The translations under genes and the position numbers were made by a program. Shown piece by piece: positions 52,678 to 60,506 of a DNA stretch of 64,000 nucleotides; the stretch's first letter is position 1, and every line of letters begins with the position of its first letter. This DNA comes from Nonomuraea basaltis (GTDB lineage Bacteria; Actinomycetota; Actinomycetes; Streptosporangiales; Streptosporangiaceae), in contig NZ_VCJS01000033.1 of assembly GCF_005893125.1 (NCBI RefSeq), forward strand, positions 20,884 through 84,883. Reading direction: 5' to 3'. The notes under the pieces were generated by a model. It was given only the letters and a program-made list of their open reading frames with translations. It was not told where the DNA came from and ran no database searches.

Positions 52678-53886
52678 TCAGCAGATGCTCTGGCTGCTGT
52701 TGACCAGGGTGTTGTTTCTGAACGTGGTGTTGATCCCGCACGGGCTCTCCCTGATGGCGGAGTCGGTCACGCGGAGGTTCTGGATGGTGATGTCGGAGGT
52801 GTTGGGGAACTCCGAGCGGGCGGCGATGCGGATGTCGCCGGGGCCGGTGACGCTGCCGCTCTGGGCGGCGATGTTCACGTTGTAGCAGTTCTCGATCAGG
52901 ATGGCGTTGTTGCCGGTCTGCGCGATGTCCACTCGGTCGATGACCGCGCCGCCGCTCTCCGACACGCAGAAGACGCCCCGCCCGCCGCCGCGGGCGATGA
53001 CCTGGCCGACGCGGATGTTCGTCGGGTAGCCGCTGCCGATCCGGCCGTTCCTGTTCGCCATGCGGAAGGCCGCGTAGCCGGTCCCGGTGCCCGCGCCCTG
53101 CGCGTCCACCGTGTTCACGGTGGCGTTGATGGTGTCGTTCAGCAGCAGTCCTGAGTGGCCGGTGTTGCGGGCCGTGACGGTGCCGATCGTGAGGCCGTCG
53201 AGGCCGTACGTCTCCACGCCGTGGGTGCTGGTGCCGGAGACGTAGACGTTGTCGATCCTGACGTTCCTGGTGCGTACGCTGCGGTCGCCGTGGTTGTCGA
53301 TGCGGATGCCCAGGCCGCGGGACAGGCGCATGTCGATCTGGCCAAGGGTGATGTTGACGCCGTTGCGCACGAAGATGCCGTACAACGGGGCACCGGTGAC
53401 GGTCAGGTGCTGGACCTCGACGTCCGTCACGCCCCTGGCGTACACGACCGCCTGGTCGCCCGAGCCGGAGCCGGTCACGTTGACGGTGCCGCAGACGTCC
53501 AGCACCGTGTAGCTCGGCAGGGACAGCCGTGACCCGGCGCTGATCGAGCCCGAGCCCCGTACGACGACCCGCTGCTTTGAGGTGCGTCCGGCGGTGAGGC
53601 TGTTCACCGCGCTCTGCATGGCCGACAGCATGCTCGTCCCGGTGTAGACGGTCCTGCTGCCGTTGCGGGCGGTCCACGTGCTGCCGCTGAGCACCGCCTC
53701 CGCGTTGGCGGTGCCGTCGCCGCAGGCCAGTGCCGACTTCGTGGCGGCCGTCGCCGTCTGGGCACCGCTGCGGGCCGAGGCGCCGGCCGGTGCGGACATC
53801 GCGGTGGTCGTGAGGGCCAGCGCGGCCAGTCCGGCCGCCAGGCCGATCCCGCGCCTGCCGATGGGCGTTCCCTTGCTGGTTCCCAT
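52678..53886 (-). CDS. Secreted right-handed beta-helix protein
   Basis: 402 residues from the ATG at 53886 with AGGAG six bases upstream. The Tat-like signal reads IGRRGIGLAAGLAALALTTT. The mature protein has regular beta-helix rungs (GVTDVEVQHLTVTGAPLYGI, NVRIDNVYVSGTSTHGVETY, NNAILIENCYNVNIA) and ends with a Cys. It resembles pectate-lyase or polygalacturonase folds but no catalytic set was identified. Given the nearby pectate lyase it may act on pectin. A 14-bp palindrome lies 67 bp upstream. Confidence 0.72.
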   Translation of the reverse strand: MGTSKGTPIGRRGIGLAAGLAALALTTTAMSAPAGASARSGAQTATAATKSALACGDGTANAEAVLSGSTWTARNGSRTVYTGTSMLSAMQSAVNSLTAGRTSKQRVVVRGSGSISAGSRLSLPSYTVLDVCGTVNVTGSGSGDQAVVYARGVTDVEVQHLTVTGAPLYGIFVRNGVNITLGQIDMRLSRGLGIRIDNHGDRSVRTRNVRIDNVYVSGTSTHGVETYGLDGLTIGTVTARNTGHSGLLLNDTINATVNTVDAQGAGTGTGYAAFRMANRNGRIGSGYPTNIRVGQVIARGGGRGVFCVSESGGAVIDRVDIAQTGNNAILIENCYNVNIAAQSGSVTGPGDIRIAARSEFPNTSDITIQNLRVTDSAIRESPCGINTTFRNNTLVNSSQSIC

Positions 53887-54211
53887 ACGTCGCTCCTGTG
53901 GTGGGGTCGACCACCTGGTGCTCTGCATCAGACCCGAACGCCATCCGAAGTGATGAATCGATTCATTCGCAGTAAAGCTATTTACCTGCAGAAATAAGCA
54001 CGCACAAGATGGCGAATCGGTTAAAAATGCAGGAAACGGTGGCTGATTTCGGGGCGAGTATTGCAACGTTCAAATCAGCCCGTCAAACATCCATGAAACT
54101 TACATGCGGCGCTCGGCGTCCAGGATCGAGAGCCTTCCCGCGGCGAGCTAACTCTCTTGCTTTCCGCTTCTCCCGGGAGAAACCGTCGGTGCCTGCGGGC
54201 ACACTCACGGC
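53887..54211. other. Divergent intergenic region with a palindrome and a hairpin
   Basis: No gene. ATGAATCGATTCAT at 53953-53966 is a perfect 14-bp palindrome and a candidate operator of the beta-helix gene. GGCTGATTT (54041-54049) and AAATCAGCC (54072-54080) form a 9-bp stem with a 22-base loop. The centre is AT-rich and likely holds both promoters. Confidence 0.5.
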
Positions 54212-56074
54212 ATGCCCGATGAGCCCCTCGAACTCGGCGAGATCGCCCTTTCTGACTGGCACGCCCACACCGACAAGATGGCCGAGGTCGGATTCCTGAC
54301 CATCGCCAGACGACTGCCCTCCCTCATAGGCCAGGCGATGCGCATGGCCTGGGGAGCCAGCCCGCGCGACACCATGGCCACGATCTCGCTCAACCTGCTC
54401 GGCGGGGTGTTCACGGCCTTCGGGCTGCTGGCCACCACCGGCGTGCTCACCGCGCTGTTCAGCGACGGCCCGACCCCCGACCGGGTGATGGCGGCGCTGC
54501 CCAGCCTGGCCCTGGTCGGCGCGGCCGCGGTGGTGCGCACGATCATGCAGTCGGGCGCCGGCTGGGCCGAGTCGCGGCTCACCCCCCAGATCGCGCGCCT
54601 GACCGAGGAGCGGCTCTACGGCCTGACCAGCCGGGTGGAGCTCGTCTCCTACGACGACCCCGAGTTCCACGACGCTCTGGAACGCGCCAGGGGCCGCGGC
54701 GTGGTCACGGCCGACTGGGTCGTGTCCGCGGCCGTCGACGTGGTCACGGCCGCCGTCGGCATCGTCGCGGCGGCCGGCGTGCTGGGCGTCCTGCACCCGG
54801 TGCTGCTCCCGCTGCTCCTGCTGGCGGTGCTCCCCGACGCCTGGGCGGCGGTCCGCAACGCGCGCATGCGCTATTCGACGATGTACGGCCTCATCCCGGC
54901 ACGCCGCCGCAAGTGGATCATCGGCGAGCTGCTGGCCGACCGCGAGCCCGCGGCCGAGGTCCGCTCGTTCACGATGCGCGGCTTCCTGCTGCGCATGTAC
55001 GACGCGGTGGCCAAGGCCGAGCAGGACGTCCTGCTCAAGCTGGCCAGGCGGCAGACGTTCGCCGGGCTCGTCGGCCAGGCCCTCGGCGGCCTCGGCACCG
55101 CCCTGGTCTACGTGGCCCTCGGCGTCCTGCTGGCGCTGGGCGCGATCCCGCTGGCCGTGGCGGGCACCGCCGTCCTGGCGATCAGATCGGGGCAGGGCTC
55201 ACTGAGCAGCCTGATGTACGCCACCAACCGCCTCTACGAGCAGGGCCTCTACTTCACCGACTTCCTGGAGTTCTGCGCCGACGCCGAGCGCCGCCTGATC
55301 GCTCCCCGCCCGGCCGCCGTTCCCGAGCGCTTCCAGCGCATCACCGCCGAGAACCTGTCGTTCACCTACCCGGGCGCCGACGAGCCGGCGCTGCGCGACG
55401 TGTCCATCGAGATCAAGCAGGGCGAGGTGATCGCGTTCGTCGGCGAGAACGGCTCCGGCAAGACCACCCTCGCCAAGATCCTCGCAGGCCTCTACGAACC
55501 CGACACCGGCGCCGTCCACTGGGACGACACCGACCTGAAACAGATCAACCCGGAAGACCTGCGCCGGCGCACGGCCGTCATCGCCCAGGACCACACCCGC
55601 TGGCCGCTCACCGCCCGCTACAACATCACCATGGGCACCGACAAGGGCGATCCCGCCCTCCACTCGGCCGCCGCCGTGGCGGGCGCCGACGAGGTCATCG
55701 CCGACCTGCCGCACGGCTACCGCACCCTGCTGGACCGCCGCTTCAAGGACGGCCACGAGCTGTCCGGCGGACAGTGGCAGCGCATCGCCGTGGCCCGCGG
55801 CTTCCACCGCGAGGCCGACCTGCTCATCTGCGACGAGCCCACCGCCGCCCTCGACGCCCGCGCCGAACACGCCCTGTTCGAGCGCATCCGCAGCCACTCC
55901 GACGGCCGCACGGTCCTGCTGATCACGCACCGGCTGGCCAGCGTCCGCTACGCCGACCGCATCTACGTCCTCGACCACGGCAAGGTCGCCGAGCAGGGCG
56001 ACCACGAGACGTTGCTGGCGCTCGACGGCCTCTACGCCGACCTGTACACGCTGCAGGCGAGCGCGTACAGATAG
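54212..56074 (+). CDS. ABC transporter, fused permease and ATPase (exporter type)
   Basis: 620 residues. Residues 1-360 form a six-helix exporter domain. The ATPase has Walker A GENGSGKT at about 411-418, Q-loop IAQDHTRWP, signature LSGGQWQRIAVARG, Walker B LLICDEPTAALD and the switch His in ITHRLASVRYADR. It works as a homodimer since no partner half-transporter is adjacent. Similar single exporters often move peptides or natural products, but nothing here shows the substrate. Its end overlaps an opposing small gene by 43 bases. Confidence 0.92.
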   Translation: MPDEPLELGEIALSDWHAHTDKMAEVGFLTIARRLPSLIGQAMRMAWGASPRDTMATISLNLLGGVFTAFGLLATTGVLTALFSDGPTPDRVMAALPSLALVGAAAVVRTIMQSGAGWAESRLTPQIARLTEERLYGLTSRVELVSYDDPEFHDALERARGRGVVTADWVVSAAVDVVTAAVGIVAAAGVLGVLHPVLLPLLLLAVLPDAWAAVRNARMRYSTMYGLIPARRRKWIIGELLADREPAAEVRSFTMRGFLLRMYDAVAKAEQDVLLKLARRQTFAGLVGQALGGLGTALVYVALGVLLALGAIPLAVAGTAVLAIRSGQGSLSSLMYATNRLYEQGLYFTDFLEFCADAERRLIAPRPAAVPERFQRITAENLSFTYPGADEPALRDVSIEIKQGEVIAFVGENGSGKTTLAKILAGLYEPDTGAVHWDDTDLKQINPEDLRRRTAVIAQDHTRWPLTARYNITMGTDKGDPALHSAAAVAGADEVIADLPHGYRTLLDRRFKDGHELSGGQWQRIAVARGFHREADLLICDEPTAALDARAEHALFERIRSHSDGRTVLLITHRLASVRYADRIYVLDHGKVAEQGDHETLLALDGLYADLYTLQASAYR

Positions 56075-56349
56075 CCCCGGTCACTGCCCTGACCTGCAGC
56101 GCCGCTGTCGAGCGCCGCGAGAGCCCCGACCGCGTCACGAGATACGGGCCGGCGATCGTGTGCCCCCAGCCAGGCGGGCAGCGCCGCGAGGAGCCACGGC
56201 CGGACGGAGGCTGCCTTCACGTAGAGCAGGCCCAGGCCGCCGACCAGGGTGGCTCCCCAGATCAACGCGTTCAGCGTCCACCACAGAATCGCCCGCCGCT
56301 CGATCCGGTGTCTGGGCGGGCGCAGAGCGAGCGGCTCCGTTGCGGTCAC
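56032..56349 (-). CDS. Small membrane protein, possible truncated PH-domain (YdbS-like) protein
   Basis: 105 residues from a GTG at 56349. The N-terminus LRPPRHRIERRAILWWTLNA with two hydrophobic segments (LIWGATLVGGLGLLYV; WLLAALPAWL) resembles the start of bPH2/YdbS membrane proteins, which are about 150-170 residues. The last 45 residues do not look like that family and lie partly antisense to the ABC transporter gene, so a frameshift is possible. Confidence 0.4.
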   Translation of the reverse strand: MTATEPLALRPPRHRIERRAILWWTLNALIWGATLVGGLGLLYVKAASVRPWLLAALPAWLGAHDRRPVSRDAVGALAALDSGAAGQGSDRGYLYALACSVYRSA

Positions 56350-56498
56350 GTGGGAAACGCTAGAAAGCGGACGCCCGGCCCGGCATCCGTCCAACGGGTC
56401 CACCCCGTACGACTTTGGTCTATGACCGGTCGCCGGCCATGTGGCGCGGCGCGCGTCCTCTGTTACGGTCGAGCCGGCCGCCGCAGGGAGGAATCCGG

Positions 56499-56969
56499 AT
56501 GCACCCAGAGAAGAGACCCGACGATGACAAGCCGGATATCGGCGACATGATCGGTGAGCTCCTCTCCTACTGGGCCTTCGGCCCGGACGCCCACGCCTCC
56601 GGGGAGCACAACCTTCGCTACCACCCCGTCAAGCTGGTCGTCTGGACGCTCGTGGCGATCGCCGTCTCGGCCGTGCTCTCCGCGGTCAGGCTCGCGCTGT
56701 TCGGCGAGCCCCGGGTGGGCTGGGCGGTGGCGCTGTTCCCGCTGCTGCTGCCGCTGACCGGCGCCCTGGCGCACAAGCCGCCCCGGTACGTGCCCGCCCT
56801 GGCGTGGGGGTTGGCGGCGGGCGCCGTCACCGCCCTGCTGCTGGGGATCGACGTCGGCGCCTCGCTCAGCTCGTTCTGGACCGGGTTCGTGGCGGTCTGC
56901 GCCGGGTTCCTGCTGTGCTCGGTGGTGTTCGCCGCGATCACCTGGCCGCGTCCGGAGCCCTCCGAGTAG
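56499..56969 (+). CDS. Hypothetical four-helix membrane protein
   Basis: 156 residues from an ATG at 56499 with AGGGAGG upstream, a strong ribosome site. After a charged N-terminus (HPEKRPDDDKPDIGDM) there are four hydrophobic helices (LVVWTLVAIAVSAVLSAV, VGWAVALFPLLLPLTGAL, ALAWGLAAGAVTALLLGI, FVAVCAGFLLCSVVFAAI). No family was recognised. It stands between the exporter and the second sugar importer, with which it converges. Confidence 0.7.
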   Translation: MHPEKRPDDDKPDIGDMIGELLSYWAFGPDAHASGEHNLRYHPVKLVVWTLVAIAVSAVLSAVRLALFGEPRVGWAVALFPLLLPLTGALAHKPPRYVPALAWGLAAGAVTALLLGIDVGASLSSFWTGFVAVCAGFLLCSVVFAAITWPRPEPSE

Positions 56970-56972
56970 CCG

Positions 56973-57863
56973 TCACTTGCCGAACCCGGCGGTCAGGCCG
57001 GCCAGGAGCTGGCGGCGGCCCACGACGTACAGGACCAGGATGGGCACCGTGGTGAGGACGACGGAGGCCAGCACCGCCGGCACGTTGACGCTGTACTGGC
57101 CCTGGAAGGACCACAGCGCGAGCGGCAGCGTCCGCTGCTCCGGGCTCTGCGTGAGGATCAGCGGCAGCAGGAACCCGTTCCAGATCGACAGCGCGTTGTA
57201 GACGACCACCGTCACCACGGCCGGCCTGGTCAACGGCAGCGCCAGGTGCCAGAGCGTGCCGATCTCGCTGGCGCCGTCCAGCCGCATCGACTCGAACAGC
57301 TCCTTGGGGACGTCCCGGATGAAGTTCGACAGGACCAGCACCGACAGCGGGATCGCGAACGCGATCGACGGCAGGATCAGCGCCAGCAGCGTGTCGTAGA
57401 GGCCGAGCTTGATGATGATCAGGTAGATCGGGATGATCGTGGCCTGGTGCGGGATGGCCAGGCCCATGAGGAGCAGCGAGTTCGTGTAGCGCAGGAACCG
57501 CCCCCTGCCGCTGCGGACGATCGCGTACGCCGCCATGAACGACACCGCGACGGCCGGCACGACCGCGCCGACCGTGACGACGACACTGTTGATGAAATAT
57601 CGGATGAAGTCCGACTCGATGACCAGCTGGTAGTTGGCCAGCGTGGGGGCGGACGGCGGCACGAGAGGGTTCTCGGTGTAGTAGTCGCTCCGCGCTTTGA
57701 AGCTGGTGATGACGATCCAGTAGATCGGCACGATCACGATCGCCAGCCAGAGCCAGGAGATCGAGCCGGCCAGCCAGTTGGGGCGGCGGGTCACCTTTTT
57801 GGGGCCGGGACCGGCGTGCTCCGCCGCGGCCTGCGAGGAGTCCTTCGTGAGGGTCGTCGCCAT
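56973..57863 (-). CDS. Sugar ABC transporter permease (MalG/CUT1 type), second importer
   Basis: 296 residues with six membrane helices; the EAA-type loop is ELFESMRLDGASEIGTLWHL. The start at 57863 has GGAAGGGG upstream and follows the previous stop by one base (TGACATG). The C-terminus RRQLLAGLTAGFGK is the usual MalG end. It works with the two genes upstream as an importer lacking its own ATPase. Confidence 0.92.
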   Translation of the reverse strand: MATTLTKDSSQAAAEHAGPGPKKVTRRPNWLAGSISWLWLAIVIVPIYWIVITSFKARSDYYTENPLVPPSAPTLANYQLVIESDFIRYFINSVVVTVGAVVPAVAVSFMAAYAIVRSGRGRFLRYTNSLLLMGLAIPHQATIIPIYLIIIKLGLYDTLLALILPSIAFAIPLSVLVLSNFIRDVPKELFESMRLDGASEIGTLWHLALPLTRPAVVTVVVYNALSIWNGFLLPLILTQSPEQRTLPLALWSFQGQYSVNVPAVLASVVLTTVPILVLYVVGRRQLLAGLTAGFGK

Positions 57864-57864
57864 G

Positions 57865-58791
57865 TCAGGCCCCTTCCAGCTGGCTGTGGGTCGCGTCCCG
57901 GCCGCCGAGCCGGCGCAGCAGCAGCGCCAGCGCCAGGCCCACCAGGACGAGGATGACGGCGATCGCGCTCGCCGGGCCCATCAGATTGGCCTGGAAACCC
58001 CTCTTGTACATCTCCAGCGCGAGCACCCTGGTGGCGTCCCCGGGGCCGCCCGCGGTGAGCACGAAGATCAGGTCGAAGAAGACCAGCGAGCCCACGACCA
58101 TCAGCGTCGAGGACGTGATGATCGTGTACTTGAGCTGGGGCAGGGTGATGCTGAAGAACATGCGGACCCGGCCGGCGCCGTCGATCTCGGCGGCCTCGTA
58201 CATCGAGCGCGGGATCTGGCGCACGCCACCCTGGTAGATCAGCGAGTGGAACGGGATGAACTGCCACGAAACCACGAAGATCACGACGCCGAAGGCGAGG
58301 ACCGGCTCGCCGAGCCAGTCCTGCACGAGGATCGGGATCCCCAGTCCGGCGCCGAGTCCGAAGTTCGGGTCGAGCAGCGCCTTGTAGGTGATCGCGATGG
58401 CGGCCGAGCTGAGCAGCAGCGGGATGAAGTAGAACACCGAGAGCACCGCGCGGTAGCGCTGGGAGCCGGCCAGGAACGTGCCGAGCAGGATGCTCGCCGG
58501 TGTCTGCACCACCCACGACAGCGCTATGACCAGGAACGTCACCCACAGCGCGTGCGGCAGCCCTGGATCGGTGAGCACGGCGCGCCAGCTGTCGAAGCCG
58601 GCCGGCCGGATCTCGCCGAGCCCGTCCCAGGAGGTGAAGCTGAGCGCGAAGACCCCGATGAGCGGGATCACACCGAAGCCGACGAAGAAGAGCAGCGCCG
58701 GCACGGCCAGCCAGGCCAGGCCACGTCCCTGGCCGCCGGGCACGGCGGCCGAAGACGCGTTCCCCCCGGCGGAGATCGGGGGGACAGTCAC
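57865..58791 (-). CDS. Sugar ABC transporter permease (MalF/CUT1 type), second importer
   Basis: 308 residues with six membrane helices. The loop MYEAAEIDGAGRVRMFFSIT is the EAA motif. The GTG start at 58791 overlaps the stop of the binding protein (GTGA). Confidence 0.92.
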   Translation of the reverse strand: MTVPPISAGGNASSAAVPGGQGRGLAWLAVPALLFFVGFGVIPLIGVFALSFTSWDGLGEIRPAGFDSWRAVLTDPGLPHALWVTFLVIALSWVVQTPASILLGTFLAGSQRYRAVLSVFYFIPLLLSSAAIAITYKALLDPNFGLGAGLGIPILVQDWLGEPVLAFGVVIFVVSWQFIPFHSLIYQGGVRQIPRSMYEAAEIDGAGRVRMFFSITLPQLKYTIITSSTLMVVGSLVFFDLIFVLTAGGPGDATRVLALEMYKRGFQANLMGPASAIAVILVLVGLALALLLRRLGGRDATHSQLEGA

Positions 58792-60146
58792 TTGCCTATG
58801 ACCTCGTTGAGGTTCGTGGCGAACTGCTGCGGCGAGACCGACATCTGGAACAGCTTGGCGATGTTGTCCAGCAGGACCTCGGCCGCGGTCGGGCTGAGCG
58901 CCTGGTCCCAGGACTGCTGGAAGGACTTGGCGTTGCTGGCGGTGTCGTAGACGAACTTCTGCCACGGCGCGTCCGCGGTGGAGCCGAACGTCGAGTCGAT
59001 GCCCTTGACGATCGGCACCTGGGTGATGCCGACCCAGTCCTTGGACTGCGCGTCGGAGTTCATCTCGGTGAGGAAGAACTTCTTGGCGATCTCCTTGGCC
59101 TCCGCCGTCGCCTTGGAGGAGATCGACATGTACTGGGCCGGGTTCCCCACGGTGTTGCTGGGGTCGCCCTTGCCGCCTGCCACCGGCGGGAAGTTCATGT
59201 AGCCGAGGCTGCCGCCGGTGACGAAGTCGCCGCCCTCCTCCTTCTGGATCCCGTACGACCAGCCGCCGTGCAGCAGCATCGCGGCCTTGCCGGTGTAGAG
59301 CAGCGCCTGGTCGGCGTTGGAGTCGGCGGTGATCGAGGAGAAGCCCTTGATGAAGCCGTTCGCCTTGATCAGCTCCTGCACCTTGGTCAGGGCGTCGATG
59401 GCGGCCGGGTTGTTCCAGGCGTCCTTCTCCCCGTCGTAGACGGCCTGGAAGATCTCGGGGCCGCCGATGCGGTCGAAGAGGAACTCCAGCCACATCATGT
59501 TCGTCCAGCGTGACTGCCCGCCGAGGGAGAACGGCGCGACGCCGGCGGCGTTGAACTTCTTGACCAGGTCCATGATGTCGCCCCACTCCTGCGGGGGCTG
59601 CGCGCCGACCTTCTCGAAGAGCTTCTTGTTGTAGTAGAGGACGATCGGCGTCACGGCCTCGACAGGCACCGCGTAGATCTTGCCGTCGACCGTGGCCGCG
59701 CCGAAGGAGGACGGGAACAGCCGGTCCTTGTAGGCCGTGTTCTGGTCGAACCACGAGGTGAGATCGTCGACCTGGCCGGCCTGCACGTAGCTGCGCAGGC
59801 CGCCGCCGCCCCAGCCCCAGATGACGGTGGGGGCCTCGCCCGCGCCGATCGCCGTCTTGATCTTGGTCTTGAAGGCGTCGTTCTGGAAGGTCGTCGTCGC
59901 GAGCTGGGTGGCCGCGTTGGCCTTGTTGAAGCGCTCCACCGCGCGGGTGCGCACGCCTTCGTTCGGCTGTCCGGTGAGGTACCAGTAGGTGGCCTTGCCT
60001 GCGCCGCCGCCGCTGGTGCTGCCGGTGCCGCCACCGGCGCCGGTCTGGGTCGGCCCGGAGCTGCCGCAGGCGGCCAGGGCGGCTCCCAGGGGGAGGCCCA
60101 TGGAGAGGCTGAGGAAGGTGCGGCGAGAGGTTGTCCTGGACTCCAC
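58788..60146 (-). CDS. Sugar-binding lipoprotein, second importer
   Basis: 452 residues from a GTG at 60146 with GGAG upstream. The leader combines a twin-arginine segment (SRRTFLSLSMG) with a lipobox (ALAAC, Cys27), then a Gly/Thr-rich linker. The mature protein has YWYLTGQPNEGVRTRAVERF, PIVLYYNKKLFEKVGAQPPQ and AMLLHGGWSYG, standard for SBP type 1 oligosaccharide binders. It heads the operon and diverges from the GH3 gene; LacI-like sites lie between. Confidence 0.92.
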   Translation of the reverse strand: MESRTTSRRTFLSLSMGLPLGAALAACGSSGPTQTGAGGGTGSTSGGGAGKATYWYLTGQPNEGVRTRAVERFNKANAATQLATTTFQNDAFKTKIKTAIGAGEAPTVIWGWGGGGLRSYVQAGQVDDLTSWFDQNTAYKDRLFPSSFGAATVDGKIYAVPVEAVTPIVLYYNKKLFEKVGAQPPQEWGDIMDLVKKFNAAGVAPFSLGGQSRWTNMMWLEFLFDRIGGPEIFQAVYDGEKDAWNNPAAIDALTKVQELIKANGFIKGFSSITADSNADQALLYTGKAAMLLHGGWSYGIQKEEGGDFVTGGSLGYMNFPPVAGGKGDPSNTVGNPAQYMSISSKATAEAKEIAKKFFLTEMNSDAQSKDWVGITQVPIVKGIDSTFGSTADAPWQKFVYDTASNAKSFQQSWDQALSPTAAEVLLDNIAKLFQMSVSPQQFATNLNEVIGK

Positions 60147-60506
60147 GCTGATCTCCGTACTTGAACGCCGGGGGGGGTTGGCCGCGCGGCTCGTTGATCA
60201 TCGGTTGCGGTTCGGGGCGGCCGTGGATGAGCACCTGCCGGGGGCCCGCTCGTCCACTCCTCCTTCGAGTGAGCTTGCCGAAACATTTGCGACATGCCGC
60301 GTGGCACGCCAATCTAGATTTCGGCTATGTACCTGTCAAGACCGTCATATCAAGGAATCTCCCGCATTGACCAGGGCGTGTGTAGAGTACTCAGGCGCGG
60401 CGTTCACCTGGTCATCTGGTGTCGGGGAGATCTCGCTGGCAGATCCCTCGATAGCGTCGAAACATTTCGAAAACATGGTGCTAATCGCCTTGAAGGAGAG
60501 CGGCAG
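60147..60506. other. Divergent promoter region of the second importer and the GH3/LacI genes
   Basis: 360 bp without a gene. It contains the two candidate LacI sites at 60279-60291 and 60457-60470. AAGGAGAG at its right end is the GH3 ribosome site. No other structure was noticed. Confidence 0.6.
60279..60470. promoter_or_regulatory. Two LacI-like operator candidates (CGAAACATTT core)
   Basis: TCGAAA-CA-TTTCGA at 60457-60470 is a perfect dyad 37 bp before the GH3 start. CGAAACATTTGCG at 60279-60291 shares the first ten bases and lies 133 bp before the importer start. The LacI gene coded in the same operon is the likely ligand-responsive repressor of both. Confidence 0.6.
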